Shown piece after piece: positions 1 to 6,638 of a stretch of DNA of 12,796 bases. Under the pieces are notes generated by a model. The model did no database searches and had not been told where the DNA came from. It saw only the letters and a list, made by a program, of their open reading frames with translations. The stretch lies in assembly GCA_030950965.1 (NCBI GenBank), contig JAUZQP010000052.1:1-12796 (forward strand). Reading direction: 5' to 3'. Numbering within the stretch: the first letter of the stretch is position 1; each line of letters opens with the position of its first letter. The position numbers were made by a program, and so were the translations under genes. This DNA comes from Mariprofundaceae bacterium. Lineage in GTDB: Bacteria; Pseudomonadota; Zetaproteobacteria; Mariprofundales; Mariprofundaceae.

Positions 1-326
1 CTCCAAAAGCCTGAGTTTAGCACTGTGGGTGCATTACGACCACCACGTTGCCAATGGTGACCGATGGATGTTTTTTGGTTATCGACACCACCAGTGCCTA
101 AGTTATGGCAGGAGTTACAAGAAAAATGACCACTGGCTGATAAAGCAGGGTCAAAGTACAATTTTTTACCCAAATCTACCTTTGCCGCATTCATCGGGTT
201 GTTGGCAGGAATCGGAACGGCTGTAGGTAATACAGCCATACCATCGGGAACCTCGGAAGCTTGTGCTGAGACCACAATAGCAAGCTGTATCGCTAAAGCC
301 AGCATAATTTTATATATATAGTTCAT
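1..326 (-). CDS. Di-haem cytochrome c peroxidase / MauG-family protein, N-terminal part (runs off the window)
   Basis: Only the first 108 codons lie in the window; the gene continues past base 1. Translation from the ATG at 326-324 gives a signal peptide (hydrophobic stretch, likely cleavage after Ala-Gln-Ala, residues 21-23), so the product is periplasmic. After the linker comes DLGKKLYFDP (51-60) and a haem c site CNSCH (Cys70, Cys73, His74), followed by GTGGVDN and a GGRNAPTVLNS segment. This order is characteristic of the N-terminal haem domain of bacterial cytochrome c peroxidases and their MauG relatives, which reduce H2O2 with electrons from small cytochromes c. A GGAG ribosome binding site (338-335) sits 8 bases before the ATG. 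Whether this is a true peroxidase or a MauG-like oxidase cannot be decided without the second haem domain. The only ORF on the plus strand here is its antisense shadow. Confidence 0.88.
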   Translation of the reverse strand, partial: MNYIYKIMLALAIQLAIVVSAQASEVPDGMAVLPTAVPIPANNPMNAAKVDLGKKLYFDPALSASGHFSCNSCHNLGTGGVDNQKTSIGHHWQRGGRNAPTVLNSGFW

Positions 327-384
327 TAAAAACTCTCCAAGATTAGTACTACATTTGAAAAAGGGATAGACGGAAAGCAAGTGG

Positions 385-550
385 TAAGTAGGTGTGCATA
401 AGTATTTTAACAATTTATTGCGCCGAATATTTCGTGATATTCAAGGCATGAAAACGGCGCATATTATTAATATATAACGTTTTTCATAACGAAGAATATC
501 GCGCGAATAGGCAAGCTAGAAATGTTAAAAGACTTTTGTGCACCTACTTA
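385..550. repeat. Family-1 inverted-repeat element, copy 1 (MITE-like, 166 bp)
   Basis: The left end reads TAAGTAGGTGTGCATAAGTA and continues into TTTTAACA. The reverse complement of the right end reads TAAGTAGGTGCACAAAAGTC and continues into TTTTAACA. The first 27 bases match at about 23 positions. The interior carries further inverted segments (TGCGCCG ... CGGCGCA) and a core at about 490-516 (ACGAAGAATATCGCGCGAAT then AGGCAAG) that recurs in the other two copies. It has no coding capacity. No clear target duplication is visible. The right end abuts the family-2 element. Confidence 0.75.
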
Positions 551-669
551 ATCATTCACTCCCCCCCACTGATTTTTCCGCCCTCTGCGTTGAAAGTGCT
601 CATTTACCCAAGCGTAAACTGCGCGCTTTCGCCTTGATGGCGAAAAAACAGAGGGGGTCTGAATGATTA
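548..669. repeat. Family-2 inverted-repeat element, copy A (about 121 bp)
   Basis: The ends are TAATCATTCA (549-558) and TGAATGATTA (660-669), an exact inverted pair. The whole unit matches the reverse complement of 10416-10539 with only 3 substitutions and a one-base difference in a C/G run (7 C here, 8 G there). Inside are a hairpin TTTCGCC-TTGAT-GGCGAAA (627-645) and a CCCTCTG/CAGAGGG inverted pair. It encodes nothing. The near identity of two copies almost 10 kb apart implies recent mobility or recent duplication. Confidence 0.88.
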
Positions 670-703
670 CCCTTTTTTCCATATTGGATTGAATTCAAGG
701 CAT

Positions 704-729
704 AAAAAAAGACCCCTTGCGGGGTCTTT
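704..729 (-). terminator. Rho-independent terminator of rpmB
   Basis: Read on the minus strand this is AAAGACCCC, loop GCAA, GGGGTCTTT, then a run of T (the A run at 704-710 on the plus strand). It lies 34 bases past the rpmB stop, so it ends the rpmB transcript before the two repeats. Confidence 0.92.
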
Positions 730-762
730 GAATAACTTTGCTCTTACTGGGGAGCAGGTTAA

Positions 763-954
763 TTAGGCGACTTTTTCAACCTTGTTGGAACGCAGGCAAC
801 TGGTGCATACTTTTACTTGACCAACTTTCCCTCGTACTTTGGCGCGAACTTTCTGTAAGTTCGGCAAAAAGCGACGGCGAGTCGTGTTGTGTGCGTGGCT
901 GACATTATTGCCGCTCATAGGACCTTTACCGCAAATATCGCATCGCTTGGCCAT
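763..954 (-). CDS. rpmB: 50S ribosomal protein L28, four-cysteine type
   Basis: The 63-residue product begins [12 protein letters not shown] and contains [20 protein letters not shown], the conserved L28 signature. It belongs to the large ribosomal subunit. Cys5/Cys8 and Cys50/Cys53 form two CxxC pairs, so this is a zinc-binding (C+) L28. The short length (63 rather than about 78 residues in E. coli) and these cysteines resemble deltaproteobacterial and Gram-positive-type L28 rather than the cysteine-free form usual in gammaproteobacteria (family knowledge recalled, not searched). The ATG at 954-952 is chosen because GGAGG (967-963) lies 8 bases upstream; a further upstream TTG at 969 overlaps that site and is unlikely. 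rpmG, which often follows rpmB in gammaproteobacteria, is absent: a terminator follows directly, so the gene is monocistronic here. Confidence 0.95.
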   Translation of the reverse strand: MAKRCDICGKGPMSGNNVSHAHNTTRRRFLPNLQKVRAKVRGKVGQVKVCTSCLRSNKVEKVA

Positions 955-1073
955 GGGTGAAACCTCCAAAATAAAAACAACGTGTACGATTTTTCTATGT
1001 CGATAGTCGGTCGTAACAACGTAGTTAAAACCGATTTCAGCAGTAAAATCCTACTCGCTCAAAAAGTCGGCGC

Positions 1074-1101
1074 ACTATAACCTGTTTTTTTACTCCTGCA
1101 A
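1074..1101 (-). promoter_or_regulatory. Predicted sigma-70 promoter of rpmB
   Basis: Read on the minus strand: TTGCAG (1101-1096), a 16-base spacer containing an A7 tract, then TATAGT (1079-1074). Transcription would start near 1067 and give a leader of about 110 bases before the rpmB ATG. It is the best promoter match I see upstream of this gene. Confidence 0.6.
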
Positions 1102-1218
1102 TATGATTTTTCAACTCGCGTGCACAGAGCGATGCAGTAAGCATGTAAGCATGTACTACTTCGTTATTTAGCTCTTATACATTTCATGCATAAAGTGATG
1201 TTCTATATTCTTTTTAAC

Positions 1219-1307
1219 CTAACCTGAATTATTCACAAATACTGTCGCGCCCCTGCTTGACCCTTTGTCCGCAGTCATCACGATGATTTATGAATAATTC
1301 AGGTTAG
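1219..1307. repeat. Family-3 element with perfect 17-bp terminal inverted repeats (89 bp, MITE-like)
   Basis: CTAACCTGAATTATTCA at 1219-1235 is matched exactly, inverted, by TGAATAATTCAGGTTAG at 1291-1307, with 55 bases between. No ORF of note lies inside and no target duplication is clear. It ends 2 bases from the stop codon of the cytochrome b561 gene. The loop is too long for a classic intrinsic terminator, so a non-autonomous insertion-sequence remnant is the better reading. Only one copy is in the window. Confidence 0.7.
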
Positions 1308-1309
1308 TT

Positions 1310-1954
1310 TCATTTAGCGAAGGGGCGGATGCGGTTGATGATAGGGTGTCCACCACGAATATGCAGTACTACTGCCATGACGTGTAGCGCAATCAAGGCT
1401 TCGGCAAGACCGACGATGACTTCATGCGCCTCACCGACCATGTGGATAACTTCGGTTTGATGTCCGTGTTCATTCCAGCCAAAAAAAAGTGCTAAACCCG
1501 TGCCTGCCATCGCTAAGACGGTGAGTAACATCAGCCCATGAACGCTGCGCGCTACACTTTCGCCCTCTTCGGGGGCTGCCAATTTTCCCTCTTTCCAGCC
1601 ACTGGCTTGCAAGGCAACCTCGCTTTGCAGTTGTGTACGCCCACTGGCTGATAGCCATGGGAATAAATTACGCCAGTGCGCACCAGGTACGCTGCTGAAT
1701 GCTAACCCAATACGCAGCAAAATCAGTGCCACAATTGCCAGCCCCAGAGCTTCATGCACTTCAAACGTCCATGATTCTTCTACCATAGCTCCAGCATGAT
1801 CTTCATGTGCATAAGCTGGTGTGATTGCCATAATCGAGCTGCTTTCGGTACTGTGTTTACCAGGCACATCCATCAGTTCACCCACAGCCAGTTGTCCCAG
1901 CATGCATAGCGCCAATAGAGTGTGTAAAATACGAATAGGGTTGCCGTAGCTCAT
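1310..1954 (-). CDS. Cytochrome b561-type di-haem membrane protein
   Basis: This 214-residue protein has four predicted membrane helices, roughly residues 8-28, 64-86, 137-160 and 175-199. Candidate haem b ligands are His11 (helix 1), His67 (helix 2), and His177 and His191 (helix 4). The last two are 14 residues apart, as I recall for E. coli CybB, so two haems b are likely. Such proteins pass electrons across or along the inner membrane, often from quinol or to a partner redox protein. Unusual points are a His-rich loop of about 35 residues between helices 1 and 2 (AYAHEDHAG) and a long charged cytoplasmic loop of about 50 residues between helices 2 and 3. The start lies 3 bases after the CBS protein stop, with AAAGGTG upstream, so the two genes are co-transcribed. 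The specific electron partner is unknown. Confidence 0.82.
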   Translation of the reverse strand: MSYGNPIRILHTLLALCMLGQLAVGELMDVPGKHSTESSSIMAITPAYAHEDHAGAMVEESWTFEVHEALGLAIVALILLRIGLAFSSVPGAHWRNLFPWLSASGRTQLQSEVALQASGWKEGKLAAPEEGESVARSVHGLMLLTVLAMAGTGLALFFGWNEHGHQTEVIHMVGEAHEVIVGLAEALIALHVMAVVLHIRGGHPIINRIRPFAK

Positions 1955-1957
1955 ATT

Positions 1958-2404
1958 TTATACACCTTTGTGAACATACAAACCACGAGTTATATCGCCG
2001 ATACTAACCATACCGATGAGTTCGCCATTTTCACAAACAGGCATGCGGCGTAGGTTCTTCAGTCCCATGAATGAGGCTGCTTTGAGCACAAACATATCAG
2101 GGGTGACACTCATGGGGTTGGCTGTCATTACCTCTTTCACTTTCATACCCAATACACGCTTGTAATTATCTTCCATTTCTTCGAAGTCGCGTGCGTGAAC
2201 GGAGTCATGAACATATTCACCATAGTTGGGGTAAAGCGGTAGCATGGTGTCACGAATGGTAACGATGCCGACTAATGCGCCTGCGTCGTTAACAACGGGT
2301 AAAGAACCGCAGCGACGCATCAGGATTTTTTCGACTACAGAGCGCAAGCGGTCTTCTTCTTGGCAAGTTTCCAGCCCTCGACTCATAACATCTGAAACTT
2401 TCAT
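1958..2404 (-). CDS. CBS-domain-pair protein (putative signalling/regulatory)
   Basis: This 148-residue soluble protein is made of two CBS motifs. The first (about residues 1-60) starts MKVSDVMSRGLETC and contains GSLPVVNDAGALVGIVTIRD. The second (about 85-145) has KVKEVMTANPMSVTPDMF and RRMPVCENGELIGMVSIGDI. A charged insert of about 30 residues (YPNYGEYVHDSV...) separates them. Paired CBS domains usually form a Bateman module that binds adenine nucleotides or SAM and tunes a partner; there is no fused catalytic domain here. A strong AAGGAGG ribosome binding site precedes the ATG, and the cytochrome b561 gene follows after 3 bases, so that membrane protein is the most likely partner or co-regulated gene. 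The ligand cannot be told from sequence. Confidence 0.88.
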   Translation of the reverse strand: MKVSDVMSRGLETCQEEDRLRSVVEKILMRRCGSLPVVNDAGALVGIVTIRDTMLPLYPNYGEYVHDSVHARDFEEMEDNYKRVLGMKVKEVMTANPMSVTPDMFVLKAASFMGLKNLRRMPVCENGELIGMVSIGDITRGLYVHKGV

Positions 2405-2653
2405 AGTGGTTTCCTCCTTGGTAGTTGAACGCCCTTGTGCAGGGAGAGTATACGTTTTATTAAGATGGCGCTAAATCTAACCTGCTCCGTGTACTTTGTC
2501 AGCCACTGTTACTATTGCTGCGTGTGGGTGGTTTTTTTAATTCCTTTTGGCATACTGCGCGACCATATTTTTTTATAAGATGCGGGATGCTATTCATTAC
2601 TTTTACAGTGGTGAATAGCCTGTCATATTATTACTACTCATGAAGGAGTTAGC
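2405..2653. promoter_or_regulatory. Divergent regulatory region between the CBS gene and glyA
   Basis: This 249-base region must contain promoters for both directions. On the minus strand TATACT (2452-2447) is a plausible -10 for the CBS/b561 unit, but its -35 is poor. On the plus strand TATAAG near 2574 is a weak -10 candidate for glyA. The glyA ribosome binding site GAAGGAG lies at about 2642-2648. No protein gene is visible. Confidence 0.4.
2589..2619 (+). promoter_or_regulatory. Hairpin-forming inverted repeat in the glyA leader
   Basis: GCTATTCA (2589-2596) is exactly complementary to TGAATAGC (2612-2619). In RNA the stem extends inward through two U-G pairs, A-U and C-G to 12 pairs, closing a 7-base loop (TTTTACA). 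It lies 34 bases before the glyA start. It may be an operator palindrome or a leader hairpin; it has no T tract and so is not an intrinsic terminator. Confidence 0.4.
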
Positions 2654-3913
2654 ATGTCCGAACGTCGCCAGTTTTTTGAAAATGATCTCGAAGATGCGGA
2701 AGTTAATGCCGTAATTGAAGCTGAGTTGGGTCGCCAGCGGCATACTTTAGAATTAATTGCCAGTGAAAACATGGTTTCTAAAGCAGTGATGCAGGCTCAA
2801 GGTTCAGTATTAACCAATAAATATGCCGAAGGCTACCCTGGCCGTCGTTATTATGGTGGTTGCGAACATGTTGATAAAGTTGAATCGTTAGCGCAGCAGC
2901 GTGCTTGCGAATTGTTTGGCATGAAGTACGCCAATGTTCAGCCACATTCAGGCTCACAAGCCAATATGGCCGTGTATATGGCTGTGCTACAACCTGGCGA
3001 TGTAATTATGGGAATGGATTTGTCCCATGGCGGTCACCTGACCCATGGTTCGCCCGTGAACTTTTCTGGTCGCTTGTACGATGTGGTTGCCTACGGCGTG
3101 CGTGAGTCTGATGAACGTATTGATTATGATGTCATGCAGAAGATGGCTGAGATTCATCGTCCTAAGCTGATTGTTGGTGGCGCATCCGCTTACGAACAAA
3201 AAATTGACTTCCCACGCATGCGTGCGATTGCTGATTCTGTTGGTGCATTATTGATGGTGGATATGGCGCATTATGCAGGCTTAATTGCCGCTGGTGTTTA
3301 CCCTTCACCTGCTGGGCACGCTCACATTGTCACCACTACTACCCATAAAACATTGCGCGGCCCCCGTGGCGGCATGATTTTAACCGACGATGAAAATTTG
3401 TCGAAAAAAATAAACTCACGTATCTTCCCTGGTATCCAGGGGGGGCCTTTGATGCATGTGATTGCCGCCAAAGCTGTCGCGTTTGGCGAAGCGCAGGGCG
3501 CGTTGTTTCAAGCGGATCAAGTGCAGGTAATTGCTAACGCGAAGGCGATGGCCGCTGTATTGGCTGACGGTGATTTGCGTATTGTATCAGGCGGCACCGA
3601 ATGCCACATGTTCCGTGTTGATGTTCGTCCGCAGGGGTTAACGGGTAAAGAAGCAGAAGAGGCATTGGAAGCGGCGGGAATCACCACCAACAAAAACACC
3701 ATTCCTTTTGACCCTGAATCCCCCTTTGTCACCAGCGGTATTCGTATTGGTACATCGGCGATTACGGCACGTGGCATGAAGGTGGAACAAGCTGAAGCTA
3801 TTGGCGCGATGATCTTGAAGGTATTGAAAGCAGCGAACGATGCTGAAGTTCATGCTGCCGTAGCTGCGGAAGTTCTTGCGCTGACGGATCAATTCCCTAT
3901 TTACCAGGACTAA
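2654..3913 (+). CDS. glyA: Serine hydroxymethyltransferase
   Basis: This 419-residue cytoplasmic PLP enzyme interconverts serine plus tetrahydrofolate with glycine plus 5,10-methylenetetrahydrofolate, the main source of one-carbon units. The length matches the family (417 in E. coli). Visible family motifs are [18 protein letters not shown] near residue 35, [21 protein letters not shown], and the active-site segment [14 protein letters not shown], in which Lys232 is the PLP Schiff-base lysine. GAAGGAG lies just before the ATG. nrdR follows after 2 bases, the glyA-nrdR arrangement common in gammaproteobacteria. A leader hairpin upstream may be regulatory. I see no missing catalytic residue. 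Confidence 0.98.
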   Translation: MSERRQFFENDLEDAEVNAVIEAELGRQRHTLELIASENMVSKAVMQAQGSVLTNKYAEGYPGRRYYGGCEHVDKVESLAQQRACELFGMKYANVQPHSGSQANMAVYMAVLQPGDVIMGMDLSHGGHLTHGSPVNFSGRLYDVVAYGVRESDERIDYDVMQKMAEIHRPKLIVGGASAYEQKIDFPRMRAIADSVGALLMVDMAHYAGLIAAGVYPSPAGHAHIVTTTTHKTLRGPRGGMILTDDENLSKKINSRIFPGIQGGPLMHVIAAKAVAFGEAQGALFQADQVQVIANAKAMAAVLADGDLRIVSGGTECHMFRVDVRPQGLTGKEAEEALEAAGITTNKNTIPFDPESPFVTSGIRIGTSAITARGMKVEQAEAIGAMILKVLKAANDAEVHAAVAAEVLALTDQFPIYQD

Positions 3914-3915
3914 CA

Positions 3916-4380
3916 TTGCATTGCCCTTATTGCGCATACGCTGAGACGCGCGTTGTCGATTCGCGGGAAGCGGAAAGCGGTGGCGCAGTGCGCCGCCGCC
4001 GCTCCTGTGAAGGTTGTGGTAAACGCTTCTCGACGTTTGAACGTGCTGATGTGCGTTTGCCGATGTTGATCAAAAAAGATAAGTCTAGGCAGCCGTTTAA
4101 TGTGAATAAAATGCGTCGCGGCATGGAACGTGCTTTGGAGAAGCGACCTGTGCCAGTGGCTGATATTGACCAAGCTGTGATGCGCATTATGCAATCGATA
4201 TGTGAAACTGGAAATGATGAAATCGCCGTACGTTTAGTGGGTGAGTTCGTGATGCGAGAATTAAAAACACTGGATGCAGTCGCCTATGTGCGCTTTGCTT
4301 CGGTGTATCGAAACTTTAAAGATGTGGGCGAGTTTTTGGTTGCTGTGCAATCAACACTGCCTACTTCGATGTTGAAATAA
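3916..4380 (+). CDS. nrdR: Transcriptional repressor NrdR
   Basis: The 154-residue product is the ribonucleotide reductase repressor, which binds NrdR boxes in nrd promoters and senses ATP/dATP. The N-terminal zinc ribbon is complete: Cys3 and Cys6 (MHCPYC), Cys31 and Cys34 (SCEGCGKRF), with RRRRS for DNA contact. An ATP-cone domain fills about residues 49-139 (RQPFNVNKMRRGMERALEKR...YVRFASVYRNF). The start is the TTG at 3916: the protein would lose its first zinc ligands at any later start, and AGGA (3906-3909), inside the end of glyA, is spaced 6 bases before it. With a 2-base gap to the glyA stop, translation is probably coupled. A family-1 repeat follows 19 bases after the stop, where ribD would follow in many relatives. 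Confidence 0.97.
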   Translation: MHCPYCAYAETRVVDSREAESGGAVRRRRSCEGCGKRFSTFERADVRLPMLIKKDKSRQPFNVNKMRRGMERALEKRPVPVADIDQAVMRIMQSICETGNDEIAVRLVGEFVMRELKTLDAVAYVRFASVYRNFKDVGEFLVAVQSTLPTSMLK

Positions 4381-4399
4381 GACACGGCGTAGCGTGACG

Positions 4400-4494
4400 T
4401 AAGTAGGCGCGTAGAATTATCTTAACCTTTATCACGCAGAAGATCGCGTGAATAGGTAAGTGAGAAACATTAAGATACTTTTGTGTACCTACTT
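4400..4494. repeat. Family-1 inverted-repeat element, copy 2 (95 bp)
   Basis: The left end TAAGTAGGCGCGTAGAATTA, continuing TCTTAAC, pairs imperfectly with the right end, whose reverse complement begins AAGTAGGTACACAAAAGTAT and continues CTTAATG. The core ACGCAGAAGATCGCGTGAAT, then AGGTAAG, matches copy 1 in the same orientation and copy 3 inverted. It lies between nrdR and leuB, ending 4 bases before the leuB ribosome binding site, and is about 70 bp shorter than copy 1 because the left interior is missing. Confidence 0.75.
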
Positions 4495-4512
4495 TTGTAA
4501 AGGAATGATGAT

Positions 4513-5598
4513 ATGACGGTAAATTTAGCAATCCTGCCAGGCGATGGTATCGGGCCAGAAATTGTTGCGGAAGCAATCAAGGTCTTGAATGTGTTGAAAG
4601 CAGACTTCGCCTTTGATGTGGCTTATCGTTATGGTGTGATTGGCGGAGCCGCTTACGATGCGGAAGGTAGCCCATACCCTGATTCAACACGCGCCTTGGT
4701 GCATGATTGTGATGCGGTATTACTGGGTGCTGTAGGTGGTCCGAAGTGGGAGCCGTTAGATAAACCCTCTCGCCCTGAAGCGGGTTTACTGGCAATTCGT
4801 GCGGATCTTGGCCTGTTTGCTAATTATCGCCCGACCAAAGTTCACCCACAACTACGGGATGCATCCACGCTAAAGCCTGAAGTCATTGACGGTGTTGATA
4901 TCATGGTGGTGCGCGAGCTGGTTTCGGGTATTTATTTTGGCCAACCGCGTGGTGTAGAAGAGCTGCCCGATGGTCAAAAACGTGGTTTCAATACATTAGA
5001 GTACACGACCTCGGAGATCGAACGCATTGCGCGCAAAGCGTTCGAAGCAGCGCGTTTGCGTCGCGGTCAGGTATGCAGTATTGATAAAGCAAATGTGCTG
5101 GAATCAACCGAATACTGGCGCACTGTAGTGACCGAATTGCATGCTAAAGAATACGCTGACGTGAGCTTGTCACACATGTATGTCGATAATGCTGCGATGC
5201 AGTTGATTCGCAACCCTAAGCAGTTTGATGTGATGGTAACCACCAATTTGTTTGGTGATATTTTGTCCGATGAAGCATCCATGTTGACGGGCTCTATTGG
5301 TATGCTGCCATCGGCTTCGATTGGTGAGAATTTTGCGATGTATGAGCCGATTCATGGTTCTGCGCCCGATATTGCGGGGGAAAACAAGGCAAATCCGCTG
5401 GCTACGATTTTATCAGTAGCCATGATGTTGCGTTATACTTTGAATCGCGAAGATTTAGCGAACCGCGTGGAAGCGGCAGTGGAACAGGTGTTGGATGGTG
5501 GCTTGCGTACCGCAGATTTATCGGCAGACCTTGCAACCGCAGTATCTTGTTCTGATATGGGCGAGGCTGTTTGTCAGGCTTTGCGCGAGGGTAAGTGA
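4513..5598 (+). CDS. leuB: 3-Isopropylmalate dehydrogenase
   Basis: This 361-residue cytoplasmic enzyme oxidatively decarboxylates 3-isopropylmalate to 2-oxoisocaproate with NAD+, the third step of leucine synthesis. Family landmarks in order: [20 protein letters not shown] at the N-terminus, GAVGGPKWE, the substrate-binding arginines in [37 protein letters not shown] with catalytic Lys192, [14 protein letters not shown] with metal ligands Asp249 and Asp253, and the NAD-binding [21 protein letters not shown] lies 8 bases before the ATG. The next gene, asd, starts 2 bases after the stop, so they form an operon. leuC and leuD, often directly upstream, are not here; nrdR and a family-1 repeat are there instead. 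Confidence 0.98.
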   Translation: MTVNLAILPGDGIGPEIVAEAIKVLNVLKADFAFDVAYRYGVIGGAAYDAEGSPYPDSTRALVHDCDAVLLGAVGGPKWEPLDKPSRPEAGLLAIRADLGLFANYRPTKVHPQLRDASTLKPEVIDGVDIMVVRELVSGIYFGQPRGVEELPDGQKRGFNTLEYTTSEIERIARKAFEAARLRRGQVCSIDKANVLESTEYWRTVVTELHAKEYADVSLSHMYVDNAAMQLIRNPKQFDVMVTTNLFGDILSDEASMLTGSIGMLPSASIGENFAMYEPIHGSAPDIAGENKANPLATILSVAMMLRYTLNREDLANRVEAAVEQVLDGGLRTADLSADLATAVSCSDMGEAVCQALREGK

Positions 5599-5600
5599 TC

Positions 5601-6638
5601 ATGATGGAATCTTTTTTAACACCAAAAGAGGCGGGGTATCGCGTTGCCGTGGTGGGTGCAACAGGTGCAGTGGGTGAAACCATGTTGGAAATTTTGGCTG
5701 AGCGGAAATTCCCCGTTGCTGAATTAATTCCCCTGGCATCAAGTCGCAGTGCTGGTAGCACGGTTGAATTTGCAGGTGATGAATATGTCGTGCAAGATCT
5801 TGCTACCTTCGACCCTACAGGTTTAGATATTGCTCTTTTTTCGGCAGGTGGTGATACGTCGTTAGAGCATGCACCGCGTTTTGCAGAAGCTGGCTGTTAT
5901 GTGATTGATAACTCCAGTGCATGGCGAATGGATGATCATATCGCATTGGTCGTTCCCGAAGTAAACCCCGAAGCCTTGGACATGGCACGAGTTAATCGTA
6001 TCATTGCCAACCCCAATTGCTCAACCATTCAGATGGTCGTGGCATTAAAGCCCCTGCATGATGCTGCACCCATTAAACGGGTCGTGGTTTCAACGTATCA
6101 GGCGGTATCTGGTGCTGGGCGCAAGGCGATGAATGAGTTGGCGGATCAAACGCGACATCTGTTAAATGGTCAAGCGTTTGATGTAGATGTTTTCCCTGCG
6201 CGCATCGCATTTAATGTGATCCCTCAGATCGACAGCTTCTTGGATGATGGCTACACCAAAGAAGAGCGTAAAATGATGGATGAGACGCGCAAAATCATGG
6301 GATCAGATATAGCGGTAACGGCAACGACCGTGCGCGTGCCTGTTTTTTATGGTCATTCAGAATCAGTTAACGTAACGTTTGGTGCCGCAATGGATGCAGA
6401 CACAGCGCGTAACTTGTTGGCTGAGGCTGAAGGGATCTGTGTAGTTGATGATCCAAGTAATGAAGATTACCCCTTGGCTTCCGAAGCTGCGGGGAGTGAC
6501 CCCGTCTGGGTCGGACGCATTCGCAATGACAATTCTTTCAAGAATTCCTTGCACTTATGGGTCGTGGCTGATAATGTACGTAAAGGCGCGGCTCTAAATG
6601 CCGTACAAATAGCGGAATTATTGGTTTCACAGTCGTAA
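5601..6638 (+). CDS. asd: Aspartate-semialdehyde dehydrogenase
   Basis: The 345-residue enzyme reduces L-aspartyl-4-phosphate to aspartate 4-semialdehyde with NADPH, feeding lysine/diaminopimelate, threonine and methionine synthesis. The N-terminal Rossmann motif is VAVVGATGAVGETMLE. The catalytic cysteine is Cys140 in NPNCSTIQ, and the general-base histidine is probably His252 in VFYGHSESVNV. The substrate-binding region VSTYQAVSGAGRKAMNEL is also present. I chose the ATG at 5601 because GAGGGT (5587-5592) is 8 bases upstream; an overlapping GTG at 5595 is too close to that site, and ATG 5604 is also possible. Gene order leuB-asd-fimV matches Pseudomonas-like genomes. It is the shorter asd type, not the about 370-residue E. 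coli-like enzyme. Confidence 0.97.
   Translation: MMESFLTPKEAGYRVAVVGATGAVGETMLEILAERKFPVAELIPLASSRSAGSTVEFAGDEYVVQDLATFDPTGLDIALFSAGGDTSLEHAPRFAEAGCYVIDNSSAWRMDDHIALVVPEVNPEALDMARVNRIIANPNCSTIQMVVALKPLHDAAPIKRVVVSTYQAVSGAGRKAMNELADQTRHLLNGQAFDVDVFPARIAFNVIPQIDSFLDDGYTKEERKMMDETRKIMGSDIAVTATTVRVPVFYGHSESVNVTFGAAMDADTARNLLAEAEGICVVDDPSNEDYPLASEAAGSDPVWVGRIRNDNSFKNSLHLWVVADNVRKGAALNAVQIAELLVSQS

Larger units (their letters stand above)
327..762. other. Intergenic region occupied by two repeats and the rpmB terminator
   Basis: This 436-base gap between the peroxidase start and the rpmB stop holds no credible gene. It contains a family-1 repeat (385-550), an abutting family-2 repeat (548-669) and the rpmB terminator (704-729). 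Only 58 bases (327-384) separate the peroxidase start from the first repeat, so the peroxidase promoter must lie in that short stretch or inside the repeat. I could not pick out a convincing one. Confidence 0.7.
955..1309. other. Intergenic region upstream of rpmB
   Basis: This 355-base stretch holds the rpmB ribosome binding site, leader and promoter (up to about 1101) and the family-3 inverted-repeat element (1219-1307). Between 1102 and 1218 I see only AT-rich sequence with a short tandem AGCATGTA and no gene. Confidence 0.6.

Noticed and set aside
29..226. Plus-strand 65-residue open frame at the left edge
   Set aside because: It is antisense to the peroxidase gene, which has a signal peptide, a haem-binding motif and a ribosome binding site on the minus strand.
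1219..1307. Intrinsic terminator for the b561/CBS operon
   Set aside because: The 17-bp arms are separated by 55 bases, the stem is not GC-rich and no T tract follows, so a mobile-element reading fits better.
5595..5600. GTG start for asd overlapping the leuB stop
   Set aside because: The GAGGGT ribosome binding site is only 2 bases from this GTG but 8 bases from the ATG at 5601.
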